Shown here: in pieces, positions 53,595 to 61,397 of the stretch | Position numbering within the stretch: the first letter of the stretch is position 1 | Layout: each line of letters starts with the position of its first letter | Assembly (NCBI GenBank): GCA_902489445.1 | Contig: CABTZX010000006.1 | Location: 1-61,397 of the forward strand | Length of the DNA stretch: 61,397 nt | Direction: 5' to 3' | Origin: an uncultured Bacteroidales bacterium | Lineage (GTDB): Bacteria > Bacteroidota > Bacteroidia > Bacteroidales > Porphyromonadaceae | The notes under the pieces: generated by a model | The model's database searches: none | Seen by the model: only the letters and a program-made list of their open reading frames with translations | What the model was told of the DNA's origin: nothing | Translations under genes and position numbers: made by a program

Positions 53595-56537
53595 TTAGAA
53601 TAGGTCGGATTTGGTTATCCGCTGCGAGATGCGTCGTGCGGCAGTATCCAAAGTTACGACAAATACCCCATCAGGTAGAGTAGACAAATCAACGCTTTCT
53701 GTGGGATTATCAATCTGCATCAGAAGTTTTCCATCCATTCCGAACACGCTCAAGAGAACAACACTGCTATTGTTCTTTACGTTAAGCGTTGCGTTAGCGT
53801 TCAGTAGGGTAGGATACACTTCCGGTTCTGTGCCGGTAATGCCATCGGTGTAGGTGGTGCTTTCATAAGAAGCAACCACTTCGTAGTTATCCGTAGTTTT
53901 ACCGGAAGCATCATTGTAAGAAGTACCGGTAACATTATTGGCAATTTCGGCTCCGTTCTTAATCACTTTGTAGCCTTTAACTACGGGGAAAGGAACTGCC
54001 GTTTTGCCCTTTACGAAGCATTTGAAATCCGTTTGCTTTTCTGCCTTTGGCGAAGAAGCAAATACCACACGGATAGCGTGATACGCATCGGGAGGCGTAG
54101 AACCTTTATAGTAATCTTCCGGAACGGGCTGGACGAGGTCGTTAACCAGTAGGAAGGCATCGTAATACCAACGAAGGGCATCGCCGGAATCCTTTACATA
54201 AGCCAATCCTAAGGGCGCTTTGTCGTTATCCACACTATAGCCGACGAAGAGATCGTCCATCGGATCAAACTGCAAAGGCTTATCCAAAAGTACGGTAATC
54301 CATTCACCTTCTTTCCAGGTATCCGGTACGTCAAAGGGTTGTTCGTATACACGTCCAACTACACCACCGGCAGTTTTGCTGTATTTGGCACCATTACGTA
54401 TATAGAGACGGTACTTGCCTTGTGCCTTTGTATCGGGTACTAAGTTGACGGCATATACACACGGAGCCTTTTCCTTAGCGAATTTATCGCTCGGCATTCG
54501 TACGGCAAGGTTAAAGCGGCGAGATGATTCCCAACGGCCTTTCATATCGCACTGGGGACGCGTATAGGTAGCCAGCTCCATATTTTCGGGATAACCAAAG
54601 AGCGATACTTCCTGCAAATAGGTAGGTTCCTCCCACGAAAGGTTTACACCCGAGCCACTTTCCTTTACGGTTACGGGTACTTTTGTCGCAAGTTCCCCAA
54701 GATACATACCGCATTCAGCCATATCGGAGTCCCCGTAGGTATAGGGATTTCCATTGTTATGGCCGTCATCGGGGATAGTTTGTCCGTTATAGTTGTAGCG
54801 AACCTGTACACCATAGACCACACTTCCGATACGATCTTTTCCACCGAGCGCTTCGGCGCGGCTTTCCGTGAACGACATTTCGGAATCGGAATCTACTTCT
54901 TTGATAAATTCACCATTCCTATAAATGCGATAAAAGATTTTCCATTCGGAAGGTACACTTTCTTTGCTGACGGCTTTCCAAGTCAGTTTGATATTATCTT
55001 CAACTAAATCCACGCTAATTCCGGGTACGCGCTGGAGCGGCTTTAGTCCGTTGCGCCAAGTACCTTCAAGCTTTTCAGCTTCCCCCTGTGTTTTAGGGTC
55101 GAGATAAATATCCATAGATGAAAGCGGGTTGCCCGTTTTCTTATATCGGTTCCAGTGGTGGAACAGACGGCCGTAGTAGTTAGTGCTGCCGCAACCGGAG
55201 CGTCCCCCGGTGAGCGTACCGATAACTAAGTGGTTTTTGTCAAAGAGAGACGAACCGGATGAACCGCCTTCCGTGTCGCCATGGGTAAATTCAACGCGGA
55301 AATGAGCCATTTTACCACCCGCACTCCCCGGAGTATCCCAAGTGCCGAGACCTAATAGTTCAGGTGAAGAACAGATTTTTTTTGCATCACCGCTGGGGTG
55401 GTGTATACCCGTTACTTTCCCTTTGGGTAAAGGGGTGCGGCGATCCCAGCCGTTATAGTACACACGATAATTTTCAGGAACCTTATTGTTGGCAAGCAGG
55501 AGCAACCCGTCGCTCATAGGGGTACCCTTTTCGTCCGTAATAGGTAGATAGGTTTTTACGGTACAACCGATAATTGACTTACCGCGGCTCAAGCCTTCGG
55601 AGCCGTTACTGCAAGTAGGCTTTTCGTAATGGAAGCGGAAGGTCCACTTGTCCAAATCGTCCTGAATGGTAAGCGGTTTCTCGTTGTCGCCATTAATACA
55701 GTGCGCTGCAGAAATGATATAGGGAGCAAAGTCCTCATTGGTGTTATTCAAAAGGTTTGCCGAGCAGCACCCCAAATAACCTTCCTCATACATAACCATC
55801 TGGATAACCCCCGCCTTTTCGGTTTGCCATTCTGCTCCGTCAGGGCAATTGATGCCTGATCTCACCTGACAAGTGGGGTCGCTGTTATCTTCGCCGGGAT
55901 TAAAGCCTTTTTGCGTCTTATTGAGAGAACCGATTCCGATGTGAGGATAGTAGATGTATCCGATACCGGATATCAGCAGCGAAGGCATTTCGGCGGACGC
56001 ACCGGGGACATATTCCAATATAAGTTCATCGCCCTGTACCGGTTCGTTAGAAAAAACACCATGCTTGGGGTGCGTTTCGTAGGTATAAGCTCCCAGCAGA
56101 GCCGTGCGGTTAGCATTATAGATATAGAGCTTACTTCCGTCATTTGGAATGAAGAAGTCGCTATAAGTAAGCGTCATTGCCATAGCTCCGGGTGAGGAGA
56201 TAACCAAACGATAAAGCTCCTTGCCTGTTTCTAAGGTGACCTTTGTAGCTTCACCGGCGAAGTTGATTGAGGCGGGGATTACTTTACCTATCTGGAGTGG
56301 CTTGAAATGGAGGTCATCGGTTCCCCATTGGTCCAGCGACTTGAGGTCAGCCACATTGAAGTTGGGCGCTATTTTAACGAGATTCGTAGACTCAGCAGCG
56401 CGAAGGGTTCCGCTCGTTTCGTTAAAGCAGGGCGGGAATCCCCCGAAAGCCTCCTGAGCTTCCGCCGTTGTGGTATTAAGCCCAACCAGCAATCCCGCTG
56501 CAAGAGTTGGGAGGATCTGTTTTAATCTGAATTTCAT
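53595..56537 (-). CDS. PepK-like lysyl endopeptidase, T9SS cargo
   Basis: 980 residues. A signal peptide (LPTLAAGLLVGLNTTTAEAQ) is followed by a pro-region and a trypsin-like domain of the lysyl-endopeptidase family. Likely triad: His 279 in ISAAHC, Asp 343 in MSDGLLLLANN, Ser 427 in GDTEGGSSGSS. Later parts have fibronectin-type and cleaved-adhesin-like beta segments. The C-terminus (LLSVFGMDGKLLM, VDLSTLPDGVFVV, ISQRITKS) is a type A sorting domain for the type IX system. The closest match I know is P. gingivalis PepK. It should be an extracellular, surface-attached lysine-specific protease. Confidence 0.88.
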   Translation of the reverse strand: MKFRLKQILPTLAAGLLVGLNTTTAEAQEAFGGFPPCFNETSGTLRAAESTNLVKIAPNFNVADLKSLDQWGTDDLHFKPLQIGKVIPASINFAGEATKVTLETGKELYRLVISSPGAMAMTLTYSDFFIPNDGSKLYIYNANRTALLGAYTYETHPKHGVFSNEPVQGDELILEYVPGASAEMPSLLISGIGYIYYPHIGIGSLNKTQKGFNPGEDNSDPTCQVRSGINCPDGAEWQTEKAGVIQMVMYEEGYLGCCSANLLNNTNEDFAPYIISAAHCINGDNEKPLTIQDDLDKWTFRFHYEKPTCSNGSEGLSRGKSIIGCTVKTYLPITDEKGTPMSDGLLLLANNKVPENYRVYYNGWDRRTPLPKGKVTGIHHPSGDAKKICSSPELLGLGTWDTPGSAGGKMAHFRVEFTHGDTEGGSSGSSLFDKNHLVIGTLTGGRSGCGSTNYYGRLFHHWNRYKKTGNPLSSMDIYLDPKTQGEAEKLEGTWRNGLKPLQRVPGISVDLVEDNIKLTWKAVSKESVPSEWKIFYRIYRNGEFIKEVDSDSEMSFTESRAEALGGKDRIGSVVYGVQVRYNYNGQTIPDDGHNNGNPYTYGDSDMAECGMYLGELATKVPVTVKESGSGVNLSWEEPTYLQEVSLFGYPENMELATYTRPQCDMKGRWESSRRFNLAVRMPSDKFAKEKAPCVYAVNLVPDTKAQGKYRLYIRNGAKYSKTAGGVVGRVYEQPFDVPDTWKEGEWITVLLDKPLQFDPMDDLFVGYSVDNDKAPLGLAYVKDSGDALRWYYDAFLLVNDLVQPVPEDYYKGSTPPDAYHAIRVVFASSPKAEKQTDFKCFVKGKTAVPFPVVKGYKVIKNGAEIANNVTGTSYNDASGKTTDNYEVVASYESTTYTDGITGTEPEVYPTLLNANATLNVKNNSSVVLLSVFGMDGKLLMQIDNPTESVDLSTLPDGVFVVTLDTAARRISQRITKSDLF

Positions 56538-56586
56538 TTCTTATCGGTATTGAATGCTTTGCGATTTTATAGTCGTTACGGGTTCG

Positions 56587-56674
56587 CCAAAAGGTATATA
56601 TGTTTTCGTGAAAAGGTATATACCTCTCAGTGAAAAGGTATATACATATCAATCGAAAGTTATATACCTATTAA
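56587..56674. repeat. 22-bp TATATA tetrad, locus 5
   Basis: Four TATATA cores at 56595, 56617, 56639 and 56661, exactly 22 bases apart, three preceded by AAAAGG. It separates the LRR gene from the PepK-like gene, both on the minus strand. Confidence 0.9.
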
Positions 56675-56786
56675 TCGTTGATATGTTTCCAATGCTACAA
56701 AACAAAAAGCGAAGGGTAACTTTCTTCTATCGAAGATATCGGAAAGCCCCCTTTCGCATTTATATTAGGCTATGTGCCTTAAGCAA

Positions 56787-59090
56787 TTAGTGACGTACAA
56801 CAAGTCTCTTGGAAACGCCACCTACAGATACGATGTAAACACCATCGCTCAGAGTGCTTACGTTAAAGCTGCTATTGCCCTGTGCATCGGTAGCACCGTT
56901 GTACAAACGTACGCCGTCCAAGCTGTATACCTTAACGGCAGCTTCCGGAGCCGCATTGGCAACGAACACTTCTTCGTTTGCGGGATTAGGATAAACAACG
57001 TAATCAGCTTTTACAGCTTCAATCTGTTCAGCGTTATCGTAGATTTCACCGGCATAGGGATCATCGCCATCACCGAGCCAATCGAATACAGCTACAATCT
57101 TGGTGTCGCCTTCAAGCTTAACGCTCTTGTCGCCAATAATGTCCTTATCGTTTGCCTTCAGTGAAGTTAATTCTCTTTCGTATTCTTCAATCGGGTAGAT
57201 ATCGGCAACGACTTTTATTTCTCTGCCGATAGGCATTCTGTCGAGATCAAAATTCTTTCCTTCGAGTTCCAAGATACCGTGACCTTCTCTGCGGAGGCGT
57301 ACTTTGCAAATCTTGTCCGTAAAGGTAGCAACCACTTCACCATCTTTGGTAACAAAGAATTCCTTATCGTTGAAGATATCAATTGAACGATATTTCAAAT
57401 CAGCCAGCCCATAACCTTCATCAGGAATAACCGTTACAGTAACCTTGCTATCGGTGTAGACTTGCAATTGATCCTTACCATTAATTTTGATCGAACCGCC
57501 CTTGCCTTCCGTTTTGCAGGTGATGGTGCGCAGTTCGGCTCCTTTATATGCCTGATGTGTACGGAAGTCGTTTACAATCCAGTTCTTGGCGAGAGCTGCA
57601 GCTACATTTTCTACGGTGCAGATGTTATTTTCGCTTTCAGCCTGACTTTCAACTGCATAGATATATCCCTTTGGATCGTCCTGTATGGGATCATCAGGCG
57701 TAGGTCCGATCGGATCTTCGCCTTCAGTAAGAGGCTTCGTTGTGGTAGTTGGGGTAGTAGAAATTTCAATATTACGCAAGGATGCGATGAGCTTATTCAT
57801 CTCTTCGCCCTTGATGCTGTTGCCATAGATATACACTTCCTTCAGCGAAGCAAGGTTGGAAAAGTCTACTCCCGTGAATTTATTGTTCCCCAAATCCACG
57901 TACTTAAGGGATTTGCACGGAGTGAGGTCAATAGAGGTTAATTGGTTGCCTGCAAGTGAAAGGTGCTTCATATCCACCAGCTTAACAGAGGTAAGTGCGT
58001 TGTTTTCAGCATAAACCTCATTTACAGCAGTTGAAGTGCAAGCAGAAAGATCAAGATCGGTCAGTTTATTTCCCTGAATAATCAATTGTTCCAAACGCGG
58101 GCAGCCCGTTAATTTGAACGAAGTGAGGGCGTTACGTCCAATATTGAATTTCTTCAAGCGGTTTGAATCTTTCAATTCAAAAGTGCCATTGAATAGGTTC
58201 GAGTTCAAGTCAATGATAGAGAGTGCGGTACACTTAGAGAGGTCCACTTCAGAAAGCTTGTTGCTCGCCAAATTGAGTTCAATAAGTACAGGCAACTCGG
58301 ATAGTTCAATCTTAGTCAGCTTATTCTGGTACAGGTTGATTTCACTTAGCGCGGGTAACCCCTTAGCAGTAAAGCTTTCCAAAGCTCCATTGCTTAGGTT
58401 AAGCGTTTCAAGCAAATTGCAGTTGCTGAACGATGCCGATTTAAGCGGATTGTACGTAAGGCTAATGTCCGTCAGCGCCGGCAAATTATTTACTGTAATA
58501 TCAGTAAGATTGTTATGGCTCAAGTCAATTTCTTTTAGGTCGTTGAGTCCTGATAGATCAATGCTCTTAAGTTGGCCAATATTGAAAGATGCCCATTTTA
58601 ACTTTGTTGCATCTTGAATGTTTTGAATGGTTTCCAACTTCGTGCCATCACACTTGAGCGTTGTGAGGGCGCTACAGCCCTTAAGATTCAAATCAATTAG
58701 ATTCGTGGAGGAAGCATCCAAATAGGTTAGAGCACTCATTCCGGTCAAATCCAACGCAGTCATAATGTTGGTATTGACAAAGAGTTGCTTCATTGCCGTA
58801 CAATTTTCAAACTTGATATCCTTGATACGGCTCATGTTGCAATCAAAGAACTCAACCGGACCGGTAATAGTGATAGTGGGTTCTTCCACTTCCCAAGCTA
58901 CACCTCCTTGGATGGTTACTGCGTGTGCGCCTTCAACCTTCACCTTATCCGAAGGCTTGATGATGAGGTTGACCTTATCCCCTTCCGGAACTTCGGTAGT
59001 GAAGGTAATCTTACCGGTTTGCGCATAGGCTGATGCCGCGCATGCTATTATCGCTATGAACGATAATAAAGCAGTAGTGAAACGTTTCAT
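56787..59090 (-). CDS. Leucine-rich-repeat T9SS cargo protein
   Basis: 767 residues. A signal peptide (LSFIAIIACAASAYAQ) is followed by about 20 leucine-rich repeats of the internalin/SDS22 type (such as LNLASNKLSEVDLSKCTAL). A Pro/Thr-rich linker (TTTTKPLTEGEDP) leads to InlB-B-like repeats (ITCKTEGKGGSIKING). The C-terminus has YPNPANEEVFV and LSDGVYIVSVGG, a T9SS type A domain. It is probably a surface adhesin or host-binding protein. It begins 34 bases after the BspA-like gene, so the two are one transcript. Confidence 0.85.
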   Translation of the reverse strand: MKRFTTALLSFIAIIACAASAYAQTGKITFTTEVPEGDKVNLIIKPSDKVKVEGAHAVTIQGGVAWEVEEPTITITGPVEFFDCNMSRIKDIKFENCTAMKQLFVNTNIMTALDLTGMSALTYLDASSTNLIDLNLKGCSALTTLKCDGTKLETIQNIQDATKLKWASFNIGQLKSIDLSGLNDLKEIDLSHNNLTDITVNNLPALTDISLTYNPLKSASFSNCNLLETLNLSNGALESFTAKGLPALSEINLYQNKLTKIELSELPVLIELNLASNKLSEVDLSKCTALSIIDLNSNLFNGTFELKDSNRLKKFNIGRNALTSFKLTGCPRLEQLIIQGNKLTDLDLSACTSTAVNEVYAENNALTSVKLVDMKHLSLAGNQLTSIDLTPCKSLKYVDLGNNKFTGVDFSNLASLKEVYIYGNSIKGEEMNKLIASLRNIEISTTPTTTTKPLTEGEDPIGPTPDDPIQDDPKGYIYAVESQAESENNICTVENVAAALAKNWIVNDFRTHQAYKGAELRTITCKTEGKGGSIKINGKDQLQVYTDSKVTVTVIPDEGYGLADLKYRSIDIFNDKEFFVTKDGEVVATFTDKICKVRLRREGHGILELEGKNFDLDRMPIGREIKVVADIYPIEEYERELTSLKANDKDIIGDKSVKLEGDTKIVAVFDWLGDGDDPYAGEIYDNAEQIEAVKADYVVYPNPANEEVFVANAAPEAAVKVYSLDGVRLYNGATDAQGNSSFNVSTLSDGVYIVSVGGVSKRLVVRH

Positions 59091-59124
59091 GATGATTTCA
59101 GTATTTTGTTGTTATTCTTATTCT

Positions 59125-60843
59125 TTATCGAACCAAAGCTTTATAGCTTTTACCCATATAGGTAACGAGATATATACCTTGCGGCAGTTCTACGGTGAAC
59201 CGGCTCTGCATCGTGCTGTAGAGCTGTTTGCCGTCTACGGTATAGATAGTAACCAAACCGGCTTTAGGCGTAGATACGGAGAGGGCACCGTCAAGCGTTA
59301 CAATAACGGGAGCATCAGCGCTAATTGTTTCAGCAGATTGTTCTTCCAACGCTACTACTTTCAAAAAGTCGCTCCATCCCTTGGTAGCTACGGCTTGATA
59401 TTTATTAAGGCTGGCAGAAGGAACCTGAAGCGTGGTTTTGAGGAACATCTTTTCATCAAAAGGCTTTACGTCTTGCCCTTCCTTGTCCTTAAGCAGAGCA
59501 GGGGGTTCTACGGCATAAACGCGCAGAACGCTATTAGCGGAGGATGCCATTGCGTCACAATTGTTGAAAACGCCTTCACCAATGTACTTACATCCCTTAC
59601 CCAAAGAAACATAGTTCAGTTTCTTGCAATCGTCGAAACATCCTTGAGGAATCGTTTCTACGCCATCGGGAACTTTAGCCGAACGGATATTCGTTCCACT
59701 GAAAGCAAACACACCCACCTTCTTCAGTGTAGAAGGAAGTTCCACGCAGTAGCGACCGCGGCCGCGGTAGTCGTATTCGGTATCGTTGTTTTCATAGATA
59801 ACCATCATAGCCTTATCGCCAATGGCTTCAATGCCTTCAGGAATGGTAAGTTTGTCGGTAGCCATCGTATATAGGATAGAGACCACTTTCTTTTCCGCTT
59901 TGTCTACCAAAAGCTGTCCATCAAGCATCGTTTCAAAGTGCGTATTCCCTTCAGCTACTTCATACTGTTTGCAGTCGCGCAACAGAACAAAGGCGGAGCC
60001 GTCCTCAATTTTTTCCACTGTTGCAGGAATACGGAGCGTTTTGAGACTAACGCACATATGGAATGCTCTGGCTCCTATCTCTTTGAGCCCTTCGTTTAGC
60101 TTTATATTAGTGATGTATTCGCAGTATTCGAAAGCGCCATTCCCTAATTTTTCTACTGTAGAGGGTAAGGTAACTTCAGTAACTGCCGTACGCCATGCAG
60201 GACACTTAATCAGTGTCACCATATCCTTGCTGTAGAGAATGCCGTCCTTGCTTGCATAGAGTGGGTTTGCCGGATCTACCGTGATGTTCTGCAAGTCCCA
60301 ACAGCCAATGAAAGGATCGCGTCCGGCTACTTTCAGTCCTTTGCCGATGGTAAGTTGCTTAGCTTTAATACAGCCGTTGTAGCAATCGTCACCGATTTCT
60401 TCCACTCCATCAGGAATGGTGATACTTTCCAATGCTGTGCCGGTGAAGGCTCTGTCACCAATATACTTTACGGTATTTGGTATTTTAACCGATAAAAGGT
60501 AGAAGCAGTTGGAAAAAGCTGCCGGCCCTATTTCCGTTACCGTGTAGGTGTTGCCCATATGCTTGATCGTTTCGGGGATTTCCATATGCTTGATGTACAT
60601 ATCGTCGTCCATCCCATTGGCGGGGGCTACGCCTACTGTTTTGGCGGCTTCATCTATAATATAATAGAAGAATTTGCCTTCCTTGAACTTCTTGCTGTAG
60701 TCGGGGCGCGGACGCGAGCCCTGAGTGTTCACTTCAGTAGCATTGCCCTGAAGCGGAGCATTTGCGCTTGTTTGCGCCATCATAGTCAATGCTCCGGCAA
60801 GCAGTGCTCCGAGCATTAAAAAAGTAGTAATCTTTTTGTGCAT
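59125..60843 (-). CDS. BspA-like leucine-rich-repeat T9SS cargo protein
   Basis: 572 residues. The signal peptide is LMLGALLAGALTMMAQ. The body is LRR_5 (BspA/TpLRR) repeats such as VKIPNTVKYIGDRAF and LTIPEGIEAIGDKA. The short C-terminal domain (VTIYTVDGKQLY, LPQGIYLVTYMGKSYKALVR) fits T9SS type A. Family relatives bind host proteins or other oral bacteria. It heads the LRR gene pair and has a TAACTTTG box upstream. Confidence 0.87.
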   Translation of the reverse strand: MHKKITTFLMLGALLAGALTMMAQTSANAPLQGNATEVNTQGSRPRPDYSKKFKEGKFFYYIIDEAAKTVGVAPANGMDDDMYIKHMEIPETIKHMGNTYTVTEIGPAAFSNCFYLLSVKIPNTVKYIGDRAFTGTALESITIPDGVEEIGDDCYNGCIKAKQLTIGKGLKVAGRDPFIGCWDLQNITVDPANPLYASKDGILYSKDMVTLIKCPAWRTAVTEVTLPSTVEKLGNGAFEYCEYITNIKLNEGLKEIGARAFHMCVSLKTLRIPATVEKIEDGSAFVLLRDCKQYEVAEGNTHFETMLDGQLLVDKAEKKVVSILYTMATDKLTIPEGIEAIGDKAMMVIYENNDTEYDYRGRGRYCVELPSTLKKVGVFAFSGTNIRSAKVPDGVETIPQGCFDDCKKLNYVSLGKGCKYIGEGVFNNCDAMASSANSVLRVYAVEPPALLKDKEGQDVKPFDEKMFLKTTLQVPSASLNKYQAVATKGWSDFLKVVALEEQSAETISADAPVIVTLDGALSVSTPKAGLVTIYTVDGKQLYSTMQSRFTVELPQGIYLVTYMGKSYKALVR

Positions 60844-60943
60844 AAAACTATCTTATAATCTGTTACCTTTCCTGTTATGTACGTTACTTTTCATTGCCGC
60901 AACGAGAGCCTTTTTATATGGGGCTTTTCATCGTACGACATCG

Positions 60944-60951
60944 CAAAGTTA
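60944..60951 (-). promoter_or_regulatory. -7 box of the BspA-like operon
   Basis: TAACTTTG on the minus strand, about 100 bases before the start at 60843. Matches TAnnTTTG. Confidence 0.5.
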
Positions 60952-61258
60952 ATAATTAGAATGAATTAAGAGCAATATTCGGTCAACTTTTTTCTCGACA
61001 TCCCTTACTCACCGGAAGAGATCTCCCTGCCTAAGCGAAAATGACGTCCTTTCCACAATTCCGTTCGCCCATCTACCTTTGCACCTTCCTCCCTGTGAAT
61101 AGAATGATCACACGATACAAAATGGAGAAAGAAAACGAACGTTGGAAACCCTGACCCGTGAGCAAACGGAGCAAAGAGAATGGGGCAAATACGGATGCTT
61201 CCCCAACAAGATACTGAGCAGAGCAGATTATGTCCTGGAAAGGGTTAGGAGCTGACCG
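60952..61258. other. Gap with no recognised gene
   Basis: About 300 bases before the edge array. No reading frame or RNA gene that I can support. Confidence 0.4.
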
Positions 61259-61397
61259 ACCGCTTGTACGATGGGAACGGAGCGGAGGATGGGAGGTATC
61301 GGAGCGTTTGTACGGTGCGGTCGGAGAAAAGTCTATAGACTTTCTAAAAATACTCTATAGACTTTTTTGGAAAACTCTATAGACTTTCCGGGAAAAC
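61259..61397. repeat. 22-bp array with CTATAG cores, cut by the window edge
   Basis: Three clear units with GTCTATAGAC or CTCTATAGAC have CTATAG at 61333, 61355 and 61377, 22 bases apart. Three diverged units at 61259, 61281 and 61303 keep the same register (GTAC near the core in the first and third). A further core would begin at 61399, just outside the window. Confidence 0.8.

Overview
The window is chromosomal DNA of a Bacteroidales bacterium, most likely a Porphyromonas species. The reasons are: Bacteroidetes-type promoters (TAnnTTTG -7 boxes), a roughly 1100-residue SecA, a RicT-GldH pair, CarboxypepD_reg/TonB outer-membrane receptors, and a group of secreted proteins with type IX secretion (T9SS) C-terminal domains, including a close relative of the P. 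gingivalis lysine-specific protease PepK. I cannot name the species. No rRNA genes, insertion sequences, prophage or CRISPR arrays were found. All repeat counts and alignments were made by eye.

Layout. 1-87: start of a truncated secreted protein. 448-6979: a leftward block secA-yicC-gmk-umuD-umuC, in which the SOS polymerase genes are translationally coupled to guanylate kinase. 7037-10023: a DUF4105 membrane protein and a dihydrolipoamide dehydrogenase. 10956-16901: an iron/haem/corrinoid-type ABC importer (lipoprotein, permease, ATPase) followed by an outer-membrane beta-barrel receptor. 16904-18527: gldH and ricT. 19052-34152: a rightward translation/transcription block: rpsU, a xerC-hpf in-frame fusion, tRNA-Thr, tuf, tRNA-Trp, secE, nusG, rplK, rplA, rplJ, rplL, rpoB, rpoC, ending in a strong terminator. 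34238-39394: pdxB (with a duplicated 3' tail), ferritin and a TonB-dependent receptor. 39595-48497: the distal half of the division/cell-wall (dcw) cluster, read leftward: murD-ftsW-murG-murC-ftsQ-ftsA-ftsZ. 49092-53248: an orphan HsdR-N domain protein divergent from amn-holA-yhcC, then a cytidylate-kinase-like gene. 53595-60843: three leftward T9SS cargo genes (BspA-like LRR protein, a second LRR protein, PepK-like protease).

The most unusual feature is between the genes. At least ten long intergenic gaps carry arrays with a strict 22-bp pitch. Each unit tends to be a dyad around a 6-bp palindromic core, and units come in blocks of four. Five loci (near 8.5, 14.2, 18.7, 52.4 and 56.6 kb) each have exactly four TATATA cores 22 bp apart. 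Four loci (near 0.3, 10.5, 35.6 and 48.8 kb) have a composite array: a left arm with TACGTA-type cores, a central block of four AT-rich units (consensus arms ACAAATC/GATTTGT around TTTAAA), and a right arm that is roughly the reverse complement of the left. At 48583-49044 this reaches 21 consecutive units without an indel. A further array with CTATAG cores runs off the right edge. The core sequence differs between families while the pitch and the fours are kept. The arrays lie only at operon boundaries. P. gingivalis is known to carry MITEs with a tandem-repeat core (I recall the name BrickBuilt), so a related element is possible, but I could not compare sequences. The pitch is about two helical turns, which would fit a phased protein-binding array or a structured DNA/RNA element. 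That function is inference.
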